This document shows positions 8,176 through 16,842 of a stretch of DNA of 64,000 nucleotides, in pieces (position 1 is the stretch's first letter; every line of letters starts with the position of its first letter). The notes below the pieces were generated by a model. That model was not told the DNA's origin and did no database searches. It saw nothing but the letters and a program-made list of their open reading frames with translations. The DNA lies in assembly GCA_937973685.1 (NCBI GenBank), contig CALJKJ010000018.1, forward strand, positions 186,001 to 250,000, in the 5' to 3' direction. Both the position numbers and the translations under genes were made by a program. Source of the stretch: an uncultured Flavobacteriales bacterium. Its GTDB lineage: Bacteria > Bacteroidota > Bacteroidia > Flavobacteriales_D > Crocinitomicaceae.

Positions 8176-9578
8176 TTAGTTTCTGGAAAAATTTTTCCTG
8201 GATTTAACAAGTTTTTCGGGTCGAAAGTTCGTTTAATAGCTTTCATTAAATCGATGCTTTGATCTGAAAACGCTAGTTTCATGTACTCACGTTGTACTAA
8301 ACCAATACCATGTTCTCCTGAGATTGTTCCTCCTAATGCGACCACCGTTTCAAATAACTCGTGAATAGCTTTTGGTAATTCCGTTTGCCATTGTTCATCT
8401 GTTAATGTTCCTTTCACAATATTCACATGCAAATTACCATCACCTGCATGTCCATAACAAACAGGTTGGAAGCCATATTTTTTCGCCAATTCTTTGACGC
8501 GTTTCAATAATTTAGGTAATTCAAATCGTGGAACAACCGTATCTTCTTCTTTGTAAATAGAATGCGATTTGACACATTCACCTATTTTTCGTCTGATTTT
8601 CCAAAGACTTTCTTTTTGTGCCTCTGATTCTGCAAACAATATTTCGTCGATGGAGAATTGATCACAAATGTCAACTATTTTCTCGCAATCACTCATGAGA
8701 ACATCCGGATTGAACCCATCCAATTCGATTAATAAATGTGCATCGTGGTCGTCTTTTAAAATCGCTGGAGCATCATCTACAAAGGGTAATGTAAAAAGTA
8801 ATGCCTCTCGGTCCATAAATTCTATTCCGCTAGGTAAAATTCCAGCCATAAAAATTTTTCCTACCGCTTCACACGCTTCTTCACCTTTTCGAAATGGAAC
8901 CAATAACAATAATGTATGGGTAGGGTGTGGGATTAAGCGCAAAACTATTTTTGTGACAATGGCTAAAGTTCCCTCGCTTCCAACGATTAGTTGCGTTAAA
9001 TTATAACCAGTTGCATTTTTAATCACATTTGCACCTGTCCACATGATATCTCCATTCGGAAGAACAACTTCGAGGTTGAGCACCCAATCTTTGGTCACAC
9101 CGTATTTGACAGCTTTCGGACCTCCTGAATTTTCAGCAATATTTCCACCAATAAAACAAGAACCTTTGGATGCTGGATCAGGTGGATAAAACAAGCCTTT
9201 TTCTTTTACTGCATGTTGCAAAGCTTCAGTCACCACACCAGGTTCAGTTATAACTTGGTGATTTTCTTCATCGATTTTAATAATCTTATTCATGCGCTCC
9301 AAACTCAGCAATACACCGCCATGGTTTGCAAGTGCACCGCCACTCAAGCCTGTTCGAGCGCCAGAAGGTGTAACTATTAGTTCGTTTTCATAACAATACT
9401 TCATGATTTGAGCAACTTCATCCGTCGTTTCGGGTAGGACAACTATACTTGGATAAAACACGAAATCCTCCGTGTGATCAGATGCATAGTGTGCAGAGAT
9501 TGCCTCACCAACATGCAAGCGTTGTCCCAATAGTTCTCGAAAAAAAGAAAGTTGCGTTGCTGAAATAGAATTGTTCAT
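8172..9578 (-). CDS. FAD-binding oxidase, GlcD / D-lactate dehydrogenase type
   Basis: 468 residues from the ATG at 9578. The FAD-binding PCMH half carries VTPSGARTGLSGGALANHGGV, PPDPASKGSCFIGGNIAENSGG and YGVTKDWVLNLEVVLPNG. The C-terminal cap ends with CYGHAGDGNLHVNI and GTISGEHGIGLVQ, the conserved flavin/substrate region of glycolate oxidase GlcD and D-lactate dehydrogenase. It should oxidise a small 2-hydroxyacid in the cytoplasm or at the inner membrane. Substrate choice between glycolate, D-lactate and D-2-hydroxyglutarate cannot be made here. There is no iron-sulfur domain and no GlcE/GlcF partner next to it. The open frame runs to 9686, but a -7 element at 9593-9600 supports the shorter start. 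Confidence 0.87.
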   Translation of the reverse strand: MNNSISATQLSFFRELLGQRLHVGEAISAHYASDHTEDFVFYPSIVVLPETTDEVAQIMKYCYENELIVTPSGARTGLSGGALANHGGVLLSLERMNKIIKIDEENHQVITEPGVVTEALQHAVKEKGLFYPPDPASKGSCFIGGNIAENSGGPKAVKYGVTKDWVLNLEVVLPNGDIMWTGANVIKNATGYNLTQLIVGSEGTLAIVTKIVLRLIPHPTHTLLLLVPFRKGEEACEAVGKIFMAGILPSGIEFMDREALLFTLPFVDDAPAILKDDHDAHLLIELDGFNPDVLMSDCEKIVDICDQFSIDEILFAESEAQKESLWKIRRKIGECVKSHSIYKEEDTVVPRFELPKLLKRVKELAKKYGFQPVCYGHAGDGNLHVNIVKGTLTDEQWQTELPKAIHELFETVVALGGTISGEHGIGLVQREYMKLAFSDQSIDLMKAIKRTFDPKNLLNPGKIFPETN

Positions 9579-9592
9579 GAATAATCTTTGTT

Positions 9593-9600
9593 CAAATTTA
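9593..9600 (-). promoter_or_regulatory. -7 element of the GlcD-type gene
   Basis: On the minus strand it reads TAAATTTG, a perfect TAnnTTTG, ending 14 bases before the ATG at 9578. It excludes the longer upstream start. Confidence 0.5.
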
Positions 9601-9718
9601 ATTAAAATCAATATGAAAGTTTGATACAACCCGTTATTTTCATAAAGTTGACTGTTTTTTTTATAATAATCACGCTTCTTTTTCACTAATTTAGTTGCAC
9701 AACTTTTCAGGAATAAAT

Positions 9719-10987
9719 ATGAATCAAATAAACTGCCCCAATTGTGGAACTGCTATTGATGTAAACGATATTCTCGCGCATCAATTAGAAGAGCAAATCA
9801 AACAAAAGTACCAAGCACAATTATCAGTGCAGCGTGATGAGTTTTCAAAAAAACAACGTGATTTATTAGCTGAAAAAGAGGCGTTTGAAGCAAAGAAATT
9901 ACGCGAAAACGAATTGTTTCAAGAAAAAATTGAAGCGAAAATCAAACAAGAAAAAACCATTATTGAACAAAAACTTAAGCATCAACTGGTGCAAGAGCAA
10001 CAAGAGCAATTTCAGTTGTTGCAAAAAGAGTTGAACGAAAAGTCCGAACAAATCAAAGAACTCAACCGAACGAAAGCTGAAATAGAAAAATTGAAACGTG
10101 AAAAATTGGAATTGAAAGAAGCTATTGAAGCTGAAAATGAAGTCAAATTGAATCAATTAATAGTTGAGGAAAAAGAGAAAATCCGAAAAATTGAGGAAGA
10201 TAAAAACGAATTGCGTGTCAAAGAATTACTGAAACAATTAGAGGATCAGAAAAAATTGACAGAAGAAATGAAACGAAAGCAGGAGCAAGGTTCCATGCAA
10301 TTACAAGGTGAAGTGCAAGAACTTGCAATTGAAGAATGGTTGGTAGCTCAATTCCCACTCGATACAATTGATGAGATTAAAAAAGGTGCGCGCGGTGGTG
10401 ATTGTATTCAAACAGTTCACACCCGTCAACAACAAAATTGTGGTACAATCTACTACGAATCCAAACGAACAAAAGATTTTCAACCCAGTTGGATTGAAAA
10501 ATTCAAAGCAGATATCCGTGAAAAAAGTGCAGACATTGGCGTTTTGGTAACTGATGTTTTACCAAGTGACATGTCCCGAATGGGAATGAAAGACGGTATT
10601 TGGATTTGTACTTTTGAAGAATTTAAAGGATTGTGTACTGTTTTGAGGGAATCACTCATTCGTCTCAATACCTCGTTAATTTCACAAGAAAACAAGGGTG
10701 ATAAAATGCACTTGTTGTACGATTTCCTTACAAGCAATACCTTTCGCATGCAAGTGGAAGCAATCGTAGAAGGCTTTTCTCAGATGAAAGCGGATTTAGA
10801 AACCGAAAAAAGATCGATGCAACGTATTTGGAAACAGCGCGAAAAACAAATCGAAAAAGTAATTGTCAATACCATTGATATGTACGGATCTGTGCGTGGA
10901 ATAGCTGGAAATGCCGTTCAAGCTGTCAAAGCTTTGGAATTAGAAAGCGACGATTTTGATGAATTTGATTCAGAAACTGAAAACTAG
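9719..10987 (+). CDS. DUF2130 protein: coiled coil plus PD-(D/E)XK-like domain
   Basis: 422 residues from the ATG at 9719 (MNQINCPNCGTAID). Layout: a CPNCG half-zinc-ribbon at the extreme N-terminus; a roughly 180-residue Lys/Glu/Gln-rich coiled coil; then a globular domain with GGDCIQ (D228), GTIYYESKRTK (E247, K249) and a strand IGVLVTDVLP. The D...ExK spacing after a hydrophobic strand resembles the PD-(D/E)XK nuclease core. An acidic tail follows. DUF2130 proteins have no settled function; nuclease activity is inference. A second long helical region lies near 330-390. It is monocistronic between the GlcD-type gene and the thiolase. Confidence 0.75.
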   Translation: MNQINCPNCGTAIDVNDILAHQLEEQIKQKYQAQLSVQRDEFSKKQRDLLAEKEAFEAKKLRENELFQEKIEAKIKQEKTIIEQKLKHQLVQEQQEQFQLLQKELNEKSEQIKELNRTKAEIEKLKREKLELKEAIEAENEVKLNQLIVEEKEKIRKIEEDKNELRVKELLKQLEDQKKLTEEMKRKQEQGSMQLQGEVQELAIEEWLVAQFPLDTIDEIKKGARGGDCIQTVHTRQQQNCGTIYYESKRTKDFQPSWIEKFKADIREKSADIGVLVTDVLPSDMSRMGMKDGIWICTFEEFKGLCTVLRESLIRLNTSLISQENKGDKMHLLYDFLTSNTFRMQVEAIVEGFSQMKADLETEKRSMQRIWKQREKQIEKVIVNTIDMYGSVRGIAGNAVQAVKALELESDDFDEFDSETEN

Positions 10988-11002
10988 ATAAATCGCAAGT
11001 TG

Positions 11003-11034
11003 TTTGTCCTATTCTTGAATTTGAGTTAAATTTA
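11003..11034 (+). promoter_or_regulatory. Promoter of the thiolase-envelope operon
   Basis: TTTG at 11003-11006 and TAAATTTA at 11027-11034 (7 of 8 to TAnnTTTG) are 20 bases apart, the canonical Bacteroidetes -33/-7 spacing, and lie 27 bp before the ATG at 11062. Confidence 0.55.
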
Positions 11035-11061
11035 CACCACTATTGAACGAAAAAAATAATA

Positions 11062-12270
11062 ATGAGTAAAGAAGCATATATTGTAGCAGGTGTTCGAACA
11101 CCAATTGGAAATTTTGGAGGAACACTAGCACCAGTTCGTGCAGATGATTTGGCTGCCCATGCTTTAAAAGCATTATTAGAAAAAGTACCCAATTTAGACC
11201 CTGCTGCAATTGAAGATGTTATTTTAGGTTGCGCAAATCAAGCAGGTGAAGATAACCGAAATGTTGCACGCATGGCCTTGTTACTGGCTGATTACCCAAT
11301 TTCTGTTGGTGGAGAAACTGTCAATCGCTTGTGTGCTTCTGGAATGGCAGCAACTATCAATGCTGCTCGTGCTTTGAAAGATAATGCGGGTGATATTTAT
11401 GTTGCTGGAGGTGTTGAACACATGACGCGTGGACCTTGGGTGCTTTCAAAATCAGCAACGCCATATGGCCGCGACCAACAACTATTTGATTCTTCGTTTG
11501 GATGGCGCTTCATTAACCCTAAAATGGAAGAATTGTATGGCGTTGATCCAATGGGAATGACTGCTGAAAACCTTGCTGCGCATTATGCAATATCTCGCGA
11601 AGATCAAGATAAATTTGCCGCATGGTCGCAAATGAAAACGGCTATTGCACAACAAAATGGAATATTGGCGCAAGAAATCACCCCAATTCTAATTCCTCAG
11701 AAACGAAAAGAAGCATTGTTGTTTGAACACGACGAGTTTTTACGCCCTTCAACAACTATTGATACATTGGCTGCTTTGCGTCCTGCATTTAAAAAAGATG
11801 GTTCTGTTACTGCAGGAAATGCATCTGGTTTAAATGATGGAGCTGCGGCTTTATTAATGGCTTCTGAAATCGGACTTACAACACATAACTTACAACCGTT
11901 AGCGCGTATTGTTAGTGCAGCAGTTTCTGGTGTTGAACCGCGAATTATGGGAATTGGTCCTGTGGAAGCATCGCAAAAAGCATTACAACGAGCTGGTTTG
12001 ACCTTGGATCAGATGGATGTGATTGAATTAAACGAAGCTTTTGCAGCTCAAGTTTTGGCTTGTACGCGTGCTTTGGGATTAGCTGATGAAGATACACGAA
12101 TTAATCCAAATGGTGGAGCGATTGCTTTGGGACATCCTCTTGGAATGTCTGGTTCTCGCATTTTACTAGCTGCGGCTAATCAATTAAAAAGAACAAATGG
12201 CAAATATGCACTGGTAACAATGTGTATTGGTGTAGGTCAAGGCTACGCAGCAGTTATTGAAAAGGTATAA
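11062..12270 (+). CDS. Thiolase, acetyl-CoA acyltransferase (PcaF/PaaJ-like)
   Basis: 402-residue thiolase that cleaves or forms 3-ketoacyl-CoA. Catalytic residues are all present: nucleophile Cys91 (NRLCASGM), His358 (GGAIALGHPLGMSGS) and Cys388 (MCIGVGQG). The segment MTRGPWVLSKSATPYGRDQQ followed by GWRFINP resembles 3-oxoadipyl-CoA thiolases (PcaF/PaaJ) more than FadA, but substrate class is not certain. It has its own promoter and is followed after 2 bp by a lipoprotein gene, an odd partner for a CoA enzyme. No other beta-oxidation or phenylacetate genes are adjacent. Confidence 0.88.
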   Translation: MSKEAYIVAGVRTPIGNFGGTLAPVRADDLAAHALKALLEKVPNLDPAAIEDVILGCANQAGEDNRNVARMALLLADYPISVGGETVNRLCASGMAATINAARALKDNAGDIYVAGGVEHMTRGPWVLSKSATPYGRDQQLFDSSFGWRFINPKMEELYGVDPMGMTAENLAAHYAISREDQDKFAAWSQMKTAIAQQNGILAQEITPILIPQKRKEALLFEHDEFLRPSTTIDTLAALRPAFKKDGSVTAGNASGLNDGAAALLMASEIGLTTHNLQPLARIVSAAVSGVEPRIMGIGPVEASQKALQRAGLTLDQMDVIELNEAFAAQVLACTRALGLADEDTRINPNGGAIALGHPLGMSGSRILLAAANQLKRTNGKYALVTMCIGVGQGYAAVIEKV

Positions 12271-12272
12271 TC

Positions 12273-13859
12273 ATGAAAAAACTACTGTTTGTTGCGTTTC
12301 CTGTTTTTGTGCTGAGTTTTTTATTCAGTTGCAAACGCGAGCAAACAGTTTGGGATTCGAATTGGCAATTGCCTTTATTGAGTGATTCGTTGACCTTAAC
12401 CAATTTGGTGGATGATTCCATTCTATCAGTCGTTGGGGGAAATTACCAACTTTCCTTTGATCGTGAATTGTTAACGATGAAATTAAGTGATTTCGTTGAA
12501 ATTCCTGATACGACAATCAATCATGCTTATGCACTTTCATTGAATGGAATTACAATCCCTCCTGGAACTTCTTTTGTGAATGATATCCAAGAACACGATT
12601 TGCATTTAGGGGAGATTGAATTGAAAAAAATCGTTGTTAAAAGCGGTGGGATAAAAATCAAAGTACTCAATCCGATTGCTACAAAAACAAATTTTACGGT
12701 CGAATTACCTGGAGTTACCCAAAATGGAGTTACCTTGAGTCAGTTTTTTGCTGCACCAGCTGGTACAAATTCGCAACCTGGACAAGTAAATGGATTTGTG
12801 GATTTGTCAGGTTATACAGTTGATTTACGCGGTGCTGACTTAGGAGGATTTAATCTCATTCAATCACGATTGGTCGTTCAGTCTGATCCAACTGGTCAAT
12901 CTGTGGTTCTTTCGAATCAAGATTCCATGCGTTTTGTTTTCGAGCTTGCTGATATTCAACTCGATTATGCACGAGGTTATTTTGGTTCACAATTGATTTC
13001 TGAAACCATTAATAAAAACAGCGCACTTTTAGCTAGTATTCAGTCAGGTTTGATTGACATCGATGCTGCTACACTTGGTATTCGCATTGAAAACGGATTG
13101 AAATTGAGTGCGAAGTTTCGTTTGAATGAATTTAAAAACACCAATCACCAAGCGCAAACCGTTTCCTTGAACCATTCAACAATTGGCAATTGGCAGACGA
13201 TAAACGCTGCAACAGGAACGTATGCATCACTCACACCAAGTGTTTACAACATGCTAGTTGATGGTGCCAATTCAAATTTGGAGCAGTTTATTGAGAATCA
13301 TGGCAGTACAATCGGTTTAAAATATGATTTACAGGTAAATCCATGGGGAAATATCTCTGGAGGTTGGGACGAAATTTGGGACAATCATCCGCTAAGCGTT
13401 CAAATAACCGGTGATTTACCTTTGAATATTCAAATGGATAACTTATTGATACAAGATACGTTTCCGTTAACGATCAAAAACGATCCGACAAAAACGCATA
13501 TAAAAGCAGGTAGAATTTGGATGAATGCAACCAATGCATTTCCTCTTCAAGGTTCTGTGGTTTTGCAATTGTTGGATAACAATAACAACCTAATAACAAC
13601 ACTATCTGGTTCATCAACAGTAGCTTCTAGTTTAACGGGAAATATAGTAAATGGTTTGTATCAAAAGGATTCTTACCTCGTTTTTGATTTTCCAGAAAGT
13701 ATAGTTGATCTTGTTGGTGCTTCGAGTAAATGTGTTGTTAAACTAATATTAAACACTCCAAATGCAACTCAATCCAGTAATACAAAGGTTAGTATACCTG
13801 AAAATGCGTTTTTTAAATTTAAAGTAGGAACGAAAATAACCATAGAAAATCGCTTGTGA
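12273..13859 (+). CDS. Large lipoprotein of unknown function
   Basis: 528 residues. The N-terminus MKKLLFVAFPVFVLSFLFSCKRE is a lipoprotein signal with the lipobox Cys near residue 20. The mature protein is rich in beta-strand-forming Thr/Val/Asn segments with no enzymatic motif that I recognise. It begins 2 bp after the thiolase stop and its stop overlaps the next gene's start (13856-13859, ATGA). The coupling to a probable outer-membrane barrel and a T9SS cargo suggests a cell-surface complex; that is inference. The combination of a lipoprotein with a following barrel protein recurs in Bacteroidetes genomes. Confidence 0.65.
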   Translation: MKKLLFVAFPVFVLSFLFSCKREQTVWDSNWQLPLLSDSLTLTNLVDDSILSVVGGNYQLSFDRELLTMKLSDFVEIPDTTINHAYALSLNGITIPPGTSFVNDIQEHDLHLGEIELKKIVVKSGGIKIKVLNPIATKTNFTVELPGVTQNGVTLSQFFAAPAGTNSQPGQVNGFVDLSGYTVDLRGADLGGFNLIQSRLVVQSDPTGQSVVLSNQDSMRFVFELADIQLDYARGYFGSQLISETINKNSALLASIQSGLIDIDAATLGIRIENGLKLSAKFRLNEFKNTNHQAQTVSLNHSTIGNWQTINAATGTYASLTPSVYNMLVDGANSNLEQFIENHGSTIGLKYDLQVNPWGNISGGWDEIWDNHPLSVQITGDLPLNIQMDNLLIQDTFPLTIKNDPTKTHIKAGRIWMNATNAFPLQGSVVLQLLDNNNNLITTLSGSSTVASSLTGNIVNGLYQKDSYLVFDFPESIVDLVGASSKCVVKLILNTPNATQSSNTKVSIPENAFFKFKVGTKITIENRL

Positions 13860-15088
13860 TGAAAAGTTTTGTTTTCAAATTTGTTGTCATTTTACTTTGC
13901 TCGTTTTCGGTTAAAGGTCAGTTTTATTTACCCTTAACGCAGGATACTAGTTTTTCAAAAAACACCTTTTATATTGAATCTGGAACGGAATATCATTCCA
14001 ATTCCCTTCCAAATTCCTTGACGAATAAATTTATTTTTGGCGGACAAATCCCCAATGAACAATTACAAAACACGTTTCAAGATCAAGCGGCAATCAATCG
14101 TTTTGCTGTGCAGTCATTTAATGAATTTCGGTGTTTTATTGGCAACAAAAAATTGTTCAAGGATTCGCTTTCTTGGGGAATGAAAGCAGGAGTTTATGGA
14201 CATGCAAATACGTTTTTTAGCAAAGATGCTTTTGGGCTAGCTTTTTTAGGCAACGAACAATATTTAGGGAATACTGCAAATTTTTCCGAATTAAGCTTAA
14301 ATACAGCAATTTTTCAAAAAATCGGTTTTGGTGTTTTCAATAAGTCAGATAAAAGTTCATTTTTTTTGAATCTAGTTAATTTGCAACAATATACGAAAAC
14401 TTACTTCAGAAAAGCATATTTGACACAAAACAACGATGCTTCTGAAATCGATTTAAAATTACAAGGAGAACTCGCGTTTACACCAACAAATGCATTGTCT
14501 TCAGGTATTGGATTTGCGCTTGATTTTGATAAACGAATTGCAGTACAATTACAAAATGAACAAAAAGCAACGATTCAAATTCAGGTTCAAAATCTTGGCT
14601 TAGCTTATGTAAATGCTGGTTTAAAACGCTATGAAATAGATTCTAACTATAATTACAGTGGTTTTCAAATCAATCAGTTGGTAAATGCGAATGCGCTTTT
14701 TGGATCTAATTTCTCATTGATGGATTCACTTGGCATAAAGCAACGAATAACGAAAAGTTGGGTATTGTTGCCCGCGTTTATTCAAGTCACAAAATTGATC
14801 GACGGCACAAGTAATAAAAAAATACAAACCTATTATGGAATTAAATTGTATCCTACTTTTGCAGCAATTCCAGCAGGATTTTTCGGTCTTTATTGCAAAA
14901 TAAATTCAAAATTCGCTTTGGCATCATCAATTTCGTATGGTGCTTTCGGAAAATTCAGAAACGGTTGGTATTTTTCCTTCACAGGCAACAAAATTTCAGG
15001 TTCACTAGGTACGGATGATGCGTTAGGTTTTGTTTCTAAAAAAGCATTTGGTCAATCATTATTTTTACGTTTTTCTTGGGCGATATGA
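13856..15088 (+). CDS. Predicted outer-membrane beta-barrel protein (DUF5723-like)
   Basis: 410 residues with a signal peptide (KSFVFKFVVILLCSFSVKGQ). The mature part is a series of amphipathic strands ending in aromatic residues and a C-terminal GQSLFLRFSWAI, typical of a barrel inserted by BAM. The overall layout recalls DUF5723-type barrels of Bacteroidetes, but I am not certain of the family. Both ends overlap neighbours by an ATGA: its start with the lipoprotein stop and its stop with the T9SS cargo start at 15085. The two Met codons at the start (13856 and 13859) are both possible. Confidence 0.6.
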   Translation: MMKSFVFKFVVILLCSFSVKGQFYLPLTQDTSFSKNTFYIESGTEYHSNSLPNSLTNKFIFGGQIPNEQLQNTFQDQAAINRFAVQSFNEFRCFIGNKKLFKDSLSWGMKAGVYGHANTFFSKDAFGLAFLGNEQYLGNTANFSELSLNTAIFQKIGFGVFNKSDKSSFFLNLVNLQQYTKTYFRKAYLTQNNDASEIDLKLQGELAFTPTNALSSGIGFALDFDKRIAVQLQNEQKATIQIQVQNLGLAYVNAGLKRYEIDSNYNYSGFQINQLVNANALFGSNFSLMDSLGIKQRITKSWVLLPAFIQVTKLIDGTSNKKIQTYYGIKLYPTFAAIPAGFFGLYCKINSKFALASSISYGAFGKFRNGWYFSFTGNKISGSLGTDDALGFVSKKAFGQSLFLRFSWAI

Positions 15089-16548
15089 AGTGTTTGTATG
15101 CATTATTTTTCATTTTTTCAGCCTTAACACCTCCTGTTTTAGGTCAAAATGCTTCGTTCCACAAAGTTTTTTCGGGTAACGGTTACGACAAAGCCTTGGG
15201 AGTTGCTCAATTACCAGACAGTTCTTATTTAATAACTGGTTCGTCATCAAGTTTTGACGAAGCACCAGCACAAGCCTTTTTATTGAGTTTGAGTAAAATG
15301 GGAACATATCAATGGTCAAAAGCATACGGTGGTTCAGAATACGAGGAGGGAGTTCGCGTTTTACCTGTCGTTGGTTATGGGAATTTCATCATCGGAACAA
15401 GCTCAAGTGGACCTTCTTCAAACTTTGATGCTGTAGTTTACTTTACGGATAACACTGGAAATTTATTGTGGGAGAAATATTTCGACAATGGAGGATGGGA
15501 ACGCATTTCGGATGCACTTTTGCTTACAGACACATCGGTTATCATGGTAGGGGAGACAGATGCTACAAATTCTGGAAATCCTGACATGTATTTAATGCGT
15601 ATTGATAAAACAGGAAACATCAATTGGTCAATGCAACTGGGAACACCAGGTTTGGATCGCTTGACTACGATTGAAAAGACATCTGACTCCACTTTTGTTG
15701 TTGGAGGCACTTCCTTTAATCAAGATTCTTTACTCAACAAAGGCTATGTTGCAAGTTATCATGTAAATAGTTCTTTAAATTGGGAAGTAATGCTTGGAAG
15801 TAAAGGCAATTATTTTATCAATGATTTGGTGGTTGCTCCAGCTGATATTTTAGCAGTTGGTGAAGGAATACAAACAGGAAAAACGGATTTTGATGCATTT
15901 CGTGCTAACCTTTCTTTAACAGGAATAGTAAATTTGACGGAAGAAGGTTATGTTCCTCAAAGCGCTCGTTACACGCAAGCTATTCGTTACAACGCAACCA
16001 CTGGACCAAAACATTTTGTCACTTCCCAATTAATTAATACGACATATCCAACATTTATTGATGGCGAGGATGCTTTCATTTTCCGTTTTGATGGGGGCTT
16101 TTATTGGGATAATTATGGTGTAGGTTATAGTGGGATTGGTCAAGATCAATTTAGCCACATGATAAATACATTAGATGGTTTCGCGATCGCAGTTGGGATG
16201 CATACGTTTTATGGTGCAGGTGGCTCATCTGCGATGGTTGTAAAAATAGGGGATGATGCAAGTTTCCCGCCCTTTTTGGCAAGTCCTTTGGTTGAAAACC
16301 TTGTTAGTGTAAATGAAAATAATATAGATGGCACAATTGCAGTTTACCCAAACCCGTTTCAAGAAAAATTGACCATTACAACGCAGCAAGTAACTAACTT
16401 TATAGTATTTTCTCAGTTAGGTGAATTGGTTAATTCGTTCTCTTTTCAAGAAAAGTTACTAGTAGACACAACTAATTGGCCATCTGGTGTATATTTTCTT
16501 CAATTCATTACTGAAATAGGAAGTTCTGTAATAAAAGTAGTGAAATAG
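15085..16548 (+). CDS. T9SS type A cargo protein with propeller-like repeats
   Basis: 487 residues from the ATG at 15085, which overlaps the preceding stop; an in-frame TTG at 15076 is less likely. Signal peptide KCLYALFFIFSALTPPVLGQ. The body has at least five imperfect units of about 45-60 residues, each with a Gly-rich start and a 'VVGGT/IMVGET/LAVGEG' strand (for example QLGTPGLDRLTTIEKT, MLGSKGNYFIND), consistent with beta-propeller blades. The last 80 residues are a type A T9SS sorting domain: VYPNPFQEKLTI, then PSGVYFLQF and a C-terminal VIKVVK. It should be exported through T9SS to the cell surface. Its stop lies 7 bp before the left duplicated kdsC end. Confidence 0.82.
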   Translation: MKCLYALFFIFSALTPPVLGQNASFHKVFSGNGYDKALGVAQLPDSSYLITGSSSSFDEAPAQAFLLSLSKMGTYQWSKAYGGSEYEEGVRVLPVVGYGNFIIGTSSSGPSSNFDAVVYFTDNTGNLLWEKYFDNGGWERISDALLLTDTSVIMVGETDATNSGNPDMYLMRIDKTGNINWSMQLGTPGLDRLTTIEKTSDSTFVVGGTSFNQDSLLNKGYVASYHVNSSLNWEVMLGSKGNYFINDLVVAPADILAVGEGIQTGKTDFDAFRANLSLTGIVNLTEEGYVPQSARYTQAIRYNATTGPKHFVTSQLINTTYPTFIDGEDAFIFRFDGGFYWDNYGVGYSGIGQDQFSHMINTLDGFAIAVGMHTFYGAGGSSAMVVKIGDDASFPPFLASPLVENLVSVNENNIDGTIAVYPNPFQEKLTITTQQVTNFIVFSQLGELVNSFSFQEKLLVDTTNWPSGVYFLQFITEIGSSVIKVVK

Positions 16549-16555
16549 CTCTTTT

Positions 16556-16594
16556 TTACCAATAATAAGCATCGTCGTTCATCCATTTTTGTTG
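16556..16594 (-). repeat. Left copy of the kdsC 3'-end duplication
   Basis: 38 of 39 bases match 17528-17566. On the minus strand it encodes the last 12 residues of KdsC (QQKWMNDDAYYW) plus the stop codon. The single difference (A16571 versus G17543) turns a GAC codon into GAT, which is synonymous. Similarity stops at 16594, and the copy has no start codon or upstream part. Confidence 0.9.
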
Positions 16595-16680
16595 GATAAG
16601 TTACCATTTATTTTATTTAGATTGCGTAGATATTGATCTTATTCCGTTTATTTTTCAATAATTTATCTTATATTTAACTA

Positions 16681-16705
16681 AGGCCGGATCTGAATAGTTC
16701 GGTTT
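16681..16705. repeat. Candidate hairpin left of the transposase gene
   Basis: AGGCCGGA (16681-16688) can pair with TTCGGTTT (16698-16705) around a 9-base loop if three G-T pairs are allowed. It lies in the 248 bp between the left repeat and the GTG start, where a Y1 transposase would need a structured end or REP-like site. It is the only GC-rich patch there; otherwise I see nothing recognisable in 16595-16842. Confidence 0.35.
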
Positions 16706-16842
16706 TGAAAATTATTGTAACAACAAGTTGATTTCATTTTACTACGGAATGGAAAAGAAATACTTAATGACTAAGTACACAATCTATTTTGAGGAAAATT
16801 AAAGGATAGATCCAAATAATTTTTTTTACGACATTTTTTTCA

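Noticed and set aside
3911..12270. PaaY-type protein and PcaF/PaaJ-like thiolase as parts of a phenylacetate pathway
   Set aside because: They are 6.5 kb apart on opposite strands and no paaABCDE, paaG or paaK-like gene is present, so a pathway cannot be claimed.
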